Positions 22,601 through 32,429 of a stretch of DNA of 64,000 nt are shown here, in pieces. The notes beneath the pieces are model-generated. The model did not search any database. It was not told the origin of the DNA and saw only the letters and a program-made list of their open reading frames with translations. Both the position numbers and the translations under genes were made by a program. Every line of letters starts with the position of its first letter. The stretch's first letter is position 1. The stretch comes from Auricularia sp. M13 (Eukaryota > Basidiomycota > Agaricomycetes > Auriculariales > Auriculariaceae): contig CM073195.1 of NCBI GenBank assembly GCA_037042915.1, forward strand, positions 186,001 through 250,000, written 5' to 3'.

Positions 22601-23385
22601 AATCCGGCCGTACTATCTCGTGACGATTGCCAGCGAGCCGATTGACGAGAACGAGGGATTCGAAACGACAATGGCGAGAAATTATCAAGGGCGTCATGCG
22701 CAGCAGGGAGTCGCGGCCAATAGTCAAGCGTCTCGGGCTCGACGTCGCTCACGCGACGATAACAGAAGGCCGGGCGGCTTCTAGTGTCGAAGAAGCCGAG
22801 CGGCTGCTCTCGCTGAGGCCACTGCTCGAAAAGTTGAAGGACGAGTGCACCTTCGACGGCCACAAGCTGCCGCCGCCACCGTGGGAATCAGAGGCATCGC
22901 TACCGCTCAACTGGGTGAGCTACATCGTCTGGGAGCTCGCCGAGCTTGGGTTCCGCTACGACGTGCTCGACCTTGCCATCAGCATGCGGCGCTGGTACCG
23001 CAACATCCCCGAGCTCCAGGCCACGTCAAACCTAGAGTACTATGGGTTGGTGAAGGACTGTTGGGCAGGCGGGATCGAGATGGTCAAGCAGACTCGCGAA
23101 GCTTGGCTGTGTTCGAGTAATGCGCGAGAGCGGTTGCTCGCCTTGCGGTCCTTCGCAGAGCTCATGAGGTACTGGCCTCGGGCGAGCGAAATGCTCGGGC
23201 CTAGGAAAGATCACTGGGGCGCCGACAAGGACGCGCCTGCGCTCGAATCGGACGAGTTCCGCGAACTTGAACGTAGCGCCTGGGTTCGCTACCAGCAAAC
23301 CTTTTACGACCACCGCGGACACATGGCGTCGTTGCCCTGCAGGAGACCACCGCCGCCCTTTGCTCTGGAAAACTTGGAAGACTAA
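19645..23385 (+). pseudogene. Long unrecognised gene with several frame breaks
   Basis: A charged coiled-coil-like start (EREKIEQQREEFQHRRERVE) is followed, across frame changes, by MTWRQYIEAIRVFARFS, PKKYQGMIPTIDVVHRD, a Trp-rich region (WTPYKYYWSSKDDPTWVVYS), RDSRGIFVSDSVSAGRWAQY, a Gln/Pro-rich linker and a final globular part (LNWVSYIVWELAELGFRYDV, ending at 23385). The blocks keep order and strand and look like one protein of perhaps 1,000 residues. Frame changes near 20317, 21030, 21310, 22370 and 22690 could be introns in part, but several have no splice signals. I do not recognise the family; no transposase or enzyme motif is evident. Either a decayed gene or an intact gene with sequence errors. 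Confidence 0.5.
20061..20100 (+). repeat. Exact 20-bp tandem duplication
   Basis: gtattcgaatgtcctaaatg occurs twice back to back. It contains the palindrome ttcgaa and changes the frame of the surrounding coding-like sequence by 20 bases. Confidence 0.95.
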
Positions 23386-23389
23386 TACG

Positions 23390-25440
23390 TGTATTCTGTA
23401 TGACAAGAGCAACTAACTTATTGTGGTACATTCGACTGAACTGTCTGTATGTACCTTCAAGCGCGTCTGAAAATTGTAGGTGCAGCGGGTGCACTATTGA
23501 CATTAACTCTACGAGAACAGTGGACGATGATGTGACGAGGGCGGAATAGGTTACTTACGCCCGGAAGGCCAGGCGAGTGACACGGTTCCACGATGGACAT
23601 GGTATGTATTTCATAAGGCCAGAGGGAAAGGTTTCGCTAACAGGCAGACTCGTGTTCGACGACCTATCGACAACCGATGAATCCGGGATCGGGGGAGGAA
23701 TTCGCGAATCGTGGACAAGGTATGCAATGTTTTAACTAAACTTGTGCGCAGCTCAGCGCGTCCGACCGTGAGACTCGATAGTTGAACTGTCTGTTGACCT
23801 GCAAGACGCTGGTTTCCGGGCAGTGCGGATCAACGTGCTTCGCCGTTTACTGAACGGAGCATCGCGCTGGCCTACACTGCACGTGAATGAGCGTCTCGCA
23901 AGGCGTTACGTCGGCGCTCGAAGACAGCGGATATATTCATCTGAGGAGCAACTCACTCGGCGACGGGAAGCGCTGGCTGGAAATGACGCCTGAGCACTAG
24001 CGACGGCAGGTAATTTTCCGCCCCAACAGGCTGACGGAATGCAGGGGAAAGTTCAGCAGGCGGGGGAAACGAAAGAAGATACGGGCGAGTGCAGAGGATT
24101 GTCCAAGTGAATGAAACGAACAATAGTATGCCAGGAGACTCGGACGATGAAGAGCGGCTGAACCTCAGACCATGAAGCAAGGCAACGTTGAGCAAGTTAA
24201 TTGCAAAATCGAGTAACGCTACTAAGACCGAGAAGTTCAGAAATTGGAATCAGTGCAGTAGTCGACAGCGAAACAGAGCAACCAAGACGAGGGTCGTTAG
24301 GTGAGCATCATATTGTGAAAAGCGCGGGACACCGATTTTAATATTTCTGCAAGGAAACGCAGACGCTCACACGGCATATGGTGGCACTTCGACAAGGCGG
24401 TCCTGCATAACGACCGTGGGAAGGGTGGTGGCGAAAAAGCAGAGCAAAATCTTGGGCCAAGCAATGAGGATCGACAGGGACGAGGTCATCCATGTCGACG
24501 TCCGATGCCGGCGACGGGGAGCCCTATTTTGTCGGTGCTGGCGAGCACATGACGAGAATCATGGACACTGGTATGATCACGGCCTGAAGTTCTTTTGCCG
24601 TGAACTAATTTCCTATTTTATCAGGACTTGTGCGCCTTTGTAGCGGTATCATAAGGGGGGGAAAACGAGCATAATAATGCCCCACTCACTACGCGCTAGA
24701 ACGGGCGCCGTTTCCCCTTCGTCGCGGGCGTATGTAACTGTTCGTCGAGGATGGAGAGGGCGGTCAGCATGCGAGGTCATCAGCTATCCGTATGGAGGCG
24801 GGTGGCGTATCCTACAGCAAAGTGCGCGCGAGCAGGCCGAGCGGATCCCGGCCAGCGCCCTCACGTTCAGCAAGCGTCGGATCCCCGTCACTCTCAGAGT
24901 CGTCATCGGACTCATCTCCAGGGTCGTCCTCGAGGTGCGCTCGATGCTCGGAGAGAGGCGACGTCGCGCTGGTACTTCTGCCGAGTACGGGACAACGAGT
25001 CGTCATGGCCGGACGGGAGGAAGCCATTTGTGCAGCTGGCAGGCCGGCCGTACACTGGTAACTTGCGCAGTGCGTCCTGTCGCGAGAGCGTATTTGCGTG
25101 ACGGCCACACCGAGTTGTTGCCTGATACGAGAACGGCCGCGAGGACGGACGGCGAGCCTCGTAAGGCAACGGTCGAACGGTAAGAGCGCGTTGCGCGGCG
25201 GTGGCGGGCAAAATCGGCGGAGACAGCGCTACATGCGGCCCTAATGTGCGGCAGGCATCGCTGCGCCAGGCGCAGAGACGCCGAGCGTGTCCAGATCTGG
25301 GCCGACGCGGGCTGCCGTTGTCGGGCATGGCAGTGTCTATACGACTCGGCACCGACCCCGGTACCATCCCGAGAGGAGGCAGGTATCATGCATCATGCAT
25401 CATGGCCGCTGCCGACCGATACGTCGTTGGCCACCTTCGA
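23390..25440. other. No gene recognised
   Basis: From 23.4 to 24.7 kb stops are frequent in all frames. From 24.7 to 25.4 kb GC-rich overlapping frames have low-information Arg/Ser translations. catcatgcatcatgcatcat (about 25387-25406) is a short direct repeat. Confidence 0.45.
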
Positions 25441-25452
25441 GTTATATGGGTT

Positions 25453-25524
25453 TGCTGAGAACAGCTCCCCATTCTCAGCAGTGGTTGTTTTTTGTCCCAC
25501 TGGGTTTTTTATCCACTGCTGAGT
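25453..25524. repeat. Competing inverted repeats (alternative hairpins)
   Basis: tgctgagaa (25453-25461) is complementary to ttctcagca (25472-25480). The overlapping ctcagcagtgg (25474-25484) is also complementary to ccactgctgag about 30 bases downstream, so one strand can form either hairpin but not both. Confidence 0.6.
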
Positions 25525-25620
25525 TTTACCCAGGGCCTACCTTCAGTGGTCGGTGACAGTGGCTGTGTGGGAACGTCCGCGCGGTCTGTTGCTCGGCGGT
25601 ATCTATTTGTATTTAGTGCA

Positions 25621-25685
25621 CGCAGAGCGGTCGTTCCTGAAGGGACCTCCCCGTCTTTCAACAATATCCTATCCTATCCTATCCC
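25621..25685 (+). mobile_element. 3' end of a dispersed repeat with (TATCC)n tail, copy 1
   Basis: gcagagcggtcgttcc...gggacctccccgtctt followed by a tail of repeated tatcc. The same arrangement recurs at 50664-50735 (+) and 53938-54000 (-). A conserved 3' end followed by a short simple-repeat tail is typical of SINE/LINE-type retroelements; no reverse transcriptase is visible here, so class is uncertain. Confidence 0.55.
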
Positions 25686-25689
25686 ATGC

Positions 25690-27240
25690 CTAGCACGTGG
25701 GGATTCAGTACCAGTGTGGGGACCTGCTTCGCGGGCCGACGAAATCAAAGGGGGCTTGCTTCGCTCTTGAGACCATCAGTTCGCTCGCAACAAGCGATCC
25801 CCCACTGTTCGCAGACAGCTCCCGGCACCGCCTCTTGCTTACGTAAACAATGAGCTCCTTTCGCTTATTAATATCAGATATTAGATATTAGATTGTTTAG
25901 CGCTTGCATTGTTCTGAGGCCTACAGCTACAAATGCAGGTTCGGTCGTAGAATACGGCCTCCAATCCTTTCCTACCCATGTCAGGCTGCAGCAATGCCGA
26001 GACAAACTTCGCCCCGCCTTTGCCACCCGAGGCCTTTGGATGGCGCAGACCCGGACCCATGGTCCTATCATTTGTGTCCAAGTGCGCAACTGCCACTCAT
26101 CTTGCCGTCATTTCACTCACTTTAAACACACTTTGCGCTATAGACCGGATGAGTCCTCCAATACTGTAAGGCAGTTGACTTCCGCATGCCCGGACGCCGC
26201 ACAGTCAAAGGTGCCTGCGGGAGAAGTGTCGACAACACCGAACGATATGCTCGATTGGGATTTGCGGCATCCTAGGTATGTTAACGGACAAGCAGCAAAG
26301 CACCCAGCCCCTGAAAGCGCGCAGATCCTGGGAAACGCACCTACACGGACTCACTGATCCGAGCGCGTATTACTGCGTCTACCGAACAGCTGGAAACGCA
26401 CTCGACACCCCCAGCGAATCTCCCGGCCCCATCGATAATCGCCACGGTCCCAATCCACCACCTCTGACAATCTCGAATAATATCGGCAACTTGCGCGTCA
26501 ATATTGTTACACGCCTACATGTGCAATACTGGTGCCTATCTCTCACTTGTGGCCAGGCTGCGTGGGTCATAATCGAACGAGGGAGGGCGCACCCCCAGCG
26601 TTCTGACTACGTGCTCAGCATTGCCAACCCATTCAAACCCGAATGGATCAAAATGTCCTCGTTCCGCTGCCAGTTTTGTCCATCTCGGCAATATAAGGCC
26701 ATCGCCTAAACGATTCGTTGTTCCATGTATTACTGTTCCACGTACTTGTGATGTATTGGGAAATATAATGAAAAAGATCCCGATATCTCAGTCCGCTCAC
26801 GGGTACGTGATAGCAATCGTATTCAGATACATAGAGTATAATCCGGGTCACCGTACAGTCGGCCGGTGCCGCGGTGACCCATCCTCGAACAGGTTCATCG
26901 ACTCCGGCGACTCGGGTGAGCGCCGTGCCAGGTTCGCCGCTTGTGAGCGGGACTGCGGTCATCCCGTCAGTGATAGCTCTAGCCAGTAGAGGATAAAAAC
27001 CACGCACATCGCTCCTGCATAAGGAAAGGCATCAGTGCGAGCAATTCTACGGATGCCATGTTAATACAGGTGTAAATACAGCTTGGGGCAGAGGCAAGCA
27101 TACCTTTCACATTGTTCTGGAGCGTAATACCCGTGATGAGCAGCTTGGACGACGTAGAGAACGCTCTCTCTCTCTCTCAACGACCTAGAGAACGCGGGCA
27201 GCGCCTCGTAGAGCTGGCTTTTATGGTTCTTCAGACGGTG
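25690..27240. other. No gene recognised
   Basis: Frames are short and inconsistent. tcagatattagatattag near 25873 is a small direct repeat, and a (CT)n run lies at about 27166-27179. The part at 26866-26945 resembles 28440-28520 (separate entry). Confidence 0.45.
26866..26945 (-). other. Segment shared with 28440-28520
   Basis: On the minus strand this reads ARRSPESPESMNLFED, and 28440-28520 reads ARRSPELPASLNPFAD. The DNA is also alignable (gttcatcgactccggcgactcgggtgagcgccg against gttcagcgacgctggcaactcgggcgagcgccg, given here in part). Two diverged copies of one coding segment therefore flank the CHD1/coiled-coil debris; the parent gene is not recognised. Confidence 0.5.
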
Positions 27241-27243
27241 TGC

Positions 27244-27822
27244 CTAAAATGCCGACGACCGACAAGAATCAATCAGCGCTCGGTTGCAGAGCACAGTAGG
27301 ACAGTCAAAAATTAAACGCACCCTGTCAACTGAGTACGCGAGCCATTTGATGCCTGAAAACTCGGACGCATCCTTGAGCGCGAGTTCGTATGTCGTGAGG
27401 AGCACGTTGAACTTGAGCTGTGCCTTTTTGTGGCCGCCCGTCTGGCCGAACTCGTAGCGGCGGATCATGCTGCGAGCGCGCCCGTTGCCCTTGTAAGTGA
27501 TGACGTCCAGGTCGGGCACCCAGTTCTGGAACGTCGCCTTCCAAGCCGGGACGGTCGACAATAACGAGGAAGGGCCCGAGCTGGCGCATGCGGTGGAAGA
27601 GGTACGACGATAGATGTCTGCACCGTCTTGCCGAGACCCATCTCGTCGGCCAGGATGACGTTCTCGCCACCAGAGATACGCCAGCCAGCCGAGGCCAGTC
27701 AGCTGGAAGTCCTTGAGCTCGTTGCCCGTGACATCGACGAACTCCGGGTCGGACGGGATCTGCTTGAACTGCGGGCGGCAGTCGCACTGGCAGATTTGTG
27801 AGCGTGCCGGGAAGCCTTGCAC
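27244..27822 (-). pseudogene. CHD1-type SNF2 helicase fragment, copy 2
   Basis: The minus strand reads [20 protein letters not shown] and FQLTGLGWLAYLW; after one frame change NVILADEMGLGKTVQT supplies the Walker A motif. In the first frame again, NWVPDLDVITYKGNGRARSM, IRRYEFG, LKFNVLLTTYELALKDASEF and SGIKWLAYSVD lead up to where motif II (DEAH) should be; the frame then degenerates at VDRVRL. This is the N-terminal half of the ATPase of a CHD1-like chromatin remodeller. Chromodomains and the C-terminal helicase lobe are missing. It overlaps the same part of the protein as the fragment at 2752-3200, in opposite orientation, but is better preserved. Confidence 0.75.
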
Positions 27823-27829
27823 GCAACGC

Positions 27830-28200
27830 TGGAGCGAACGCGTTCCTCCTGTGCAGCCCGCAAAGCGCGAGCGGCTGCGGCGAGGCTGAAGAACGTCACA
27901 AATGTGCTGAGCAGGAGGCGCGCGTCGGGAGGAGCAGCTGGCGCATCGAGCGCGGTACGACGAGGAGAAGCGCGCTCAGCATGCACGTCGCGAGGAGCAA
28001 GAGCAGATCGACCATGTTAAGCGCGAGGCGCGAGGAGCAGAAGGGCGCGAGGCTGAAGCGCACGCGCGGCGCACGGCGGCGCGATCGCGAGGTGGCGTCA
28101 GGCGAGCGCGAGCGGAAGTTTGAGCGGGGCGAGCTGAGGCTGACATTGGCAAAAAAGAGCTGGAACGGGTCGAGCAGGAGCCGTGGTCGTAGACGGTCTT
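27830..28200 (+). pseudogene. Coiled-coil protein remnant (REEQ-rich)
   Basis: One plus-strand frame reads ARREEQLAHRARYDEEKRAQ, HARREEQEQIDHVKREARGA and, later, KKELERVEQEP: a charged Arg/Glu helix with heptad character, interrupted by stops. It resembles the REEQER-rich coil encoded on the minus strand at 51290-51700, so both may derive from related genes. The 3' part overlaps the antisense hydroxylase fragment at 28130-28410. Confidence 0.4.
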
Positions 28201-28410
28201 GATTTTCCTGATGGTGAAGAACACGGCCCTGGCTCAATTTCATGCCCGCCGCGAGCTCGGAGAGCACAGCACCGGGCATGTCCAGGAGAAAGCCCTCCAG
28301 TGGGTGGTTGTAGAGCTTGCCGTAGGCGTACGGCACGTACAGCCTGTGGCGCACCGAGTGGAAGTGGTGGAGAGGTTGCTCCACCTGAGCTGTCCGTCAC
28401 ACCTGCAGGC
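28130..28410 (-). pseudogene. Sphinganine C4-hydroxylase (SUR2-type) fragment
   Basis: The minus strand reads HHFHSVRHRLYVPYAYGKLY followed by NHPLEGFLLDMPGAVLSELA. This is the hallmark of fungal SUR2-type C4-hydroxylases (fatty acid hydroxylase superfamily): a histidine-box region, LYVPYAYGALYNHPLEGF, then a hydrophobic span. After a one-base frame change FFTIRKIKTVYDH follows, matching the KTVDDHCGY region, but the final histidine box (YHDIHHQ) is not found. The enzyme hydroxylates dihydrosphingosine to phytosphingosine at the ER. Only about 80 residues remain; upstream and downstream parts are absent, so this is a fragment. Confidence 0.7.
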
Positions 28411-28899
28411 TCGGCACCGCGGGCGACGGCATGCTGTGCGTGTTTTGCGGGTCCGCAAACGGGTTCAGCGACGCTGGCAACTCGGGCGAGCGCCGCGCCG
28501 AGCTCGTCGCCTGGGCCTGGTCGTTGAAAGCTTTGGGCTACGGCTGAGGCTGCGGGGAGCGCGAGCGCGTGGGCGAGAGGTTGTGCGGAGGAATACGACG
28601 CAGGAGAAGTCGATCGGCGAGGTCGACACAGGGATGGGCGGCTGCTGCCCATTGGTGTTGTGAGGTGCGATTGGTTCTTCCACTTGACCCTCTTGAGAAC
28701 AGGATGGTATGTCGCCCCGCTGAGCGATGCAGGCATTGTATCTGACATACGCCGTCAATTCAGACCACCCATGCCGTTTTCATGCTTCACGATTCGGCGG
28801 CGCAGTTGACCTATTGTTAAATTGAGCGGAAGATGCCCCTTGAGGACCGAAACTAAAACCCGTACGTACCACAAAATTTCCGACTCTGGTGTCATCTCC

Positions 28900-29343
28900 G
28901 ACACGCACCGTCAATTCATACAACATGTGGCGCTCAAACTGGTTTCGGAGCTGCAGTCCACCGGCGAGACTTTGGACGTAGAGCTCGCGGCCCAGAAGGA
29001 TGACCGCGAGCACGTGGCGGCCGCGCGTGCGAAGCTGCAGGCCGAGCTCAACTTGAGCTCAACGAGCTTCGTGGGGCGATGGACGCAAAGACGAGGGAAG
29101 ATACCAAGCCCAGCGAGGTCGAGCGGTCGCGCGAGGTTGAGCTCGCCGACTTGCGCGCCACCGGCTGCATGGTGGGCGAGGAGCTCGCGGAGTCGCGCAA
29201 GGCGGGTGGCGAAGCGCAGAGGACGCTGCGCACCGTCCAGCGCGCGCGGAATCTGCTCCAAGCGTAAGGCCGAGGGCGTCGAGGAGGCGAAGCATCAAGA
29301 CTTCGAGGACGACTTGCTTCAGGTCGAGCACGAGCAGGCGTAA
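28900..29343 (+). pseudogene. Long coiled-coil (myosin-tail-like) fragment
   Basis: The translation LKLVSELQSTGETLDVELAA, QKDDREHVAAARAKLQAELN continues, after one frame change near 29055, with LRGAMDAKTREDTKPSEVER and REVELADLRATGCMVGEELA, and after another near 29265 with KRKAEGVEEAKHQDFEDDLL. Heptad spacing is regular throughout and the wording is like a myosin-II heavy-chain tail, but a coil can be matched to many families. No motor domain or other landmark is present. I call it a frameshifted fragment. Confidence 0.45.
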
Positions 29344-29520
29344 CGAGTTCACTTCATATTGGCTCAGCACGCAAGGAGTTGGAGGACGAAGGATCAAGCG
29401 TACCCAGCTCGCGAAGTCGGCCGCACAGAGTACTAGGAGTCTCAAGTGGTCTCGGTAGCCTTACTTCGCAGAGCCAGAGTAGCCTGGATGATCAGGCCTT
29501 CTGCCAGCTGGAAAGCGTTG

Positions 29521-29571
29521 CGCTGAGCCATTCGACCAAAGTTTGGCATTGTTTGGTCGAACGGCTCAGCG
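29521..29571. repeat. 20-bp stem hairpin
   Basis: cgctgagccattcgaccaaa (29521-29540) and tttggtcgaacggctcagcg (29552-29571) are inverted repeats with one mismatch and an 11-base loop. No adjoining gene end explains it. Confidence 0.85.
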
Positions 29572-29799
29572 CGTTCCAAACAAACAAACGCGTGGGTACA
29601 GCCCCGTACAGACCTGGATTATCGTGGCTGGAGCCAGAGTACATGCGACCTGTGCGTGTCAGCCATCCTCCTCGCGCACCGATTGATCAATTTCCCCTTC
29701 AGGACGAGAAATACATCTTCCCGTTGGGCATAGATTGTGCACAGCGGTCGACCATCATGGTCGCGTGGCTCTGTCGTGTGTTGGGCTGCTTGGAGCCTT

Positions 29800-30162
29800 G
29801 AACAATGCGGCGTCTACCTGAGGATATTCTGGAGGATATGTATGATTCCTTCCGCTTCGTGGATTGTGCTGTCAAGAGAGCATCGCCCATCATATGTGGT
29901 TCCTAGGTTCGAAGGCTTGAAGCGGTTAGCTTGAGCCCCGACGGCAAAGGCCTGCTTTGGAGTACCAACAACTCTCTAAAATTGAATGATCAAATTCTAC
30001 TGGCGGCATTCGGAGACTTTTGTACTAAGGTAATGAATACCGAGGCTGAACTTGCATATTTACACGTGCATGGGAGCAGGAAGATAGCGCCAAAAGATGA
30101 TAGCAACAGCAGCAACAGAGAGAGAACAACAAAAACATTCAGGCGTCGGATGAAGCTTTGAT
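29800..30162 (+). other. Possible remnant of an F-box/BTB-like gene start
   Basis: LRRLPEDILEDMYDSFRFVD begins near 29803 and looks like the opening of an F-box-type or BTB-like protein, but a stop follows within 35 codons. A second frame (SPDGKGLLWSTNNSLKLNDQ, about 29930) is open to 30161. Weak evidence. Confidence 0.3.
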
Positions 30163-31584
30163 CGAGATGGCGACGGTGTCTCCCACAACTACCCACGACT
30201 GCAAGGTTTCCCAGGCCTGCCGATGGTCATTCCCTTCCCGGAAACGAGCGAGCTTCCACGGGGCAACGAGGAACACCACGAGGGAAAGGGCGGGCGCTGG
30301 AATCCGCTTGTTCACCTCTTCATGACGTGGGGAAAGTTCGTCCACCAAAAGAGACAGTTTTGTAAGATTGGAGAAAGGAGAGCGAGAGGCGGATAAGGCA
30401 GCGAACACTGGGAGTAAGCTCATCGATGAGCTGACGTGCACCACATTTCCGGGCATGCCGCATTCTGAGTCCAACTCCCTCGCCATATTTCTGACCTGCA
30501 CCTTCCAAGTCGGTGAAACGTCGTCGATGCTGAAGCAGCGGGCTCGTCGAGTTTCGTCACCATGTCGTCTAAACGTAAATCTGTATGTAGATGTCGTTCG
30601 ACGGATGGAGAGTTCAACGTGCGCCGATTCCAGTCCTGGAAGTGAGCGAATGAGGGCGGATACAAATCCGCGCGGAAATGCGAATGCGTCCAGGTGGCCG
30701 TGCGCCCTGATGACTTTCATGTCCTCGTTTCCAAAGTGGTTGAGGAGTCGAAGCGAGGAGTCCCTCTGAGAGCCAATGTGAATGACGAGCTCGCGCAGGG
30801 AAGCTATGCTATCGTGGAGTGCCGGGAGAGCGAAATCGGTACCGGCGATACTGGGTGCCACAAAGAGTTCAAGCTGGTAAATACGAGAGCAGCCGCCGAG
30901 GAAGGTCTCCGAAGGGCCAAGGGAGACAAAACCCCAGGGGGAGTGGACAGACAATACCTCCACACCGTCAAAAGCGCGAATCTTATACATCGGCACCTCA
31001 AAGTTGTTGAAGAAAACTTCTCGCAGCTGCGGCGCATGGCCGTTGAACAGCTCCATTTGTGTGAGTTCGTGAATGTAAGGCACAGGGCCCAATGCGCCGA
31101 TTTCCAAGGACCGCAGGCGCGGCGCGGGCGCGTTCAAAAAAGTTGCCAGGTGTGGGATGTCGCGATCATCGTCAAAGCAGTCCACGAAACGAAGAACAAG
31201 CTTGGAAGCCCTGGGAAGGGCATACCGGCGAATCAGGCCTTTCAGCTTGGCGATGTAGTCGCAGGAGACACCTGAGTTGAAGGAAACAGACAGCTCCAAC
31301 GACCTCGTTGGGACACCATTCTTGAGCATCGCACGAAGGCCTGATGGGCAAGGCATGGACATGGTGCAGCCGTTCGGAGGCCATATGATGTATTGCGAAT
31401 ACGCGGGCGCCTTTAGGGCGCGCTTGCGAAATGCGCGGCTGGTTTTCAGCCAGGGCACGACGTCGCGTGCGCAGGCGGACCAGTCGATGATCTCGCCCAA
31501 TATTTCAAGCGATGGCATCGTGGCAATAATAAGAGAGGCAGGACGTATGGTAGGCCAGCTGGCTGGCGTTTGCGACGTCGACAT
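30139..31584 (-). CDS. F-box/LRR-like protein, 481 aa
   Basis: A single open exon from ATG 31584 (MSTSQTPASWPT) to 30139 encodes 481 residues. Residues ~24-60 (PSLEILGEIIDW, then VVPWLKTSRAFRKRALKAP) resemble the degenerate F-box at the start of many Agaricomycete F-box proteins. The rest has irregular leucine-rich repeat spacing, for example ELSVSFNSGV, APRLRSLEIGAL, APQLREVFFNNF, GVEVLSVHSPWG and NLTKLSLLVDEL. Such proteins are thought to recruit substrates to SCF ubiquitin ligases. The frame stays open upstream to about 31635 only through non-ATG codons, so I chose this ATG. There is no frameshift. An upstream exon is possible (see 31639-31953). Confidence 0.7.
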   Translation of the reverse strand: MSTSQTPASWPTIRPASLIIATMPSLEILGEIIDWSACARDVVPWLKTSRAFRKRALKAPAYSQYIIWPPNGCTMSMPCPSGLRAMLKNGVPTRSLELSVSFNSGVSCDYIAKLKGLIRRYALPRASKLVLRFVDCFDDDRDIPHLATFLNAPAPRLRSLEIGALGPVPYIHELTQMELFNGHAPQLREVFFNNFEVPMYKIRAFDGVEVLSVHSPWGFVSLGPSETFLGGCSRIYQLELFVAPSIAGTDFALPALHDSIASLRELVIHIGSQRDSSLRLLNHFGNEDMKVIRAHGHLDAFAFPRGFVSALIRSLPGLESAHVELSIRRTTSTYRFTFRRHGDETRRARCFSIDDVSPTWKVQVRNMARELDSECGMPGNVVHVSSSMSLLPVFAALSASRSPFSNLTKLSLLVDELSPRHEEVNKRIPAPALSLVVFLVAPWKLARFREGNDHRQAWETLQSWVVVGDTVAISIKASSDA

Positions 31585-31638
31585 GTCAAATGGTCCACTT
31601 TGAACGGTTGAACGACGTCGTGGATGGCGGTTCAAGCT

Positions 31639-31953
31639 CTAAGAGAATACTCGCTCTGCTGGGACAAGTCCCTTGGGCGGTGGTGTTGCGGCAAGAGTCA
31701 AGATGCGAAATTTGAGTTTGCGCCGCGGGTCAAACATGTCAACCTTCGGGGCTCCATGCGCTGGGCCAAAGGGGAGAGCCAAAGCAGAGTACGGATAGGT
31801 TACCGTAGAATAGGTCGACAACACCGTAGATGTGTATTTGTCGGCGACGTCGTGCTGCTGCGTGGGCTCTTTGTGGAGAGGTACAATGCGCTGAGCTACG
31901 ACCGTTGACGCAGCTTTGGACCCCGGCGTGTGCTCGTTCGAACTTTGAGCCAT
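31639..31953 (-). CDS. Small ORF upstream of the F-box gene (104 aa)
   Basis: ATG at 31953 opens MAQSSNEHTPGSKAASTVVA and is read to a stop at 31639, just 55 bases before the start of the F-box-like gene on the same strand. The product is Ser/Thr/Pro-rich without domains. It may be the first exon of the F-box gene, an upstream ORF or chance; no convincing donor-acceptor pair was found to join the two. Confidence 0.35.
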   Translation of the reverse strand: MAQSSNEHTPGSKAASTVVAQRIVPLHKEPTQQHDVADKYTSTVLSTYSTVTYPYSALALPFGPAHGAPKVDMFDPRRKLKFRILTLAATPPPKGLVPAERVFS

Positions 31954-32204
31954 GTCGAAGATCCCTAACGATCCCTTCCCACCATTCCCGCCGATTGAGT
32001 TTCCGTTGTGGATCCCGCGTTTGCTCTAGTTCTCGGAATTATTAATAGAATGGGCAGGTCGCGCACTCAGGTTCGCAGGCGCGGAGCTCGTTCAGTCGAC
32101 ACGAGCAGCTCGCGTACGGTATCGGTCAGGTAAGCTGCGCGCTGCGCGAACACGGCCGACGGCCATAAGTACCACTGCCTAATTGTTGGCCGATATTGGT
32201 CCCG

Positions 32205-32420
32205 GAGCATGTCAACTGGTCCAAGACAAACCTAAAGGTCTGCGAGAACAGCATGGTCATCTGAAGAACCAGCTTTGCTGCGAGTTCTCAGCGATATTCC
32301 AGCTTTGCTACCAGATTCTTGAAAAGGTGACTAAGCCCTCGCTCGCCCGCGCAAACTTGAAGACGCCGCTGCACTTCCTGAAGTGGATCCGCTGGGCGAG
32401 GTCGCGAGTACGGCGCCAAG
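32205..32420 (+). pseudogene. Exportin-1 (CRM1) fragment
   Basis: NWSKTNLKVCENSMVI is followed, after a frame change and apparent loss of about 20 codons, by LKNQLCCEFSAIFQLCYQIL, EKVTKPSLARANLKTPLHFL and KWI. This is a HEAT-repeat segment of exportin-1, which carries leucine-rich NES cargo out of the nucleus (family pattern: SVCENNM..., then EFSxIFQLC, LETLLRFLNWIPLGYIF). PLGEV follows in yet another frame. Only ~70 of more than 1,000 residues are present, so this is an isolated fragment of what is normally a single-copy essential gene. Confidence 0.7.
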
Positions 32421-32429
32421 TTTGCCGCG

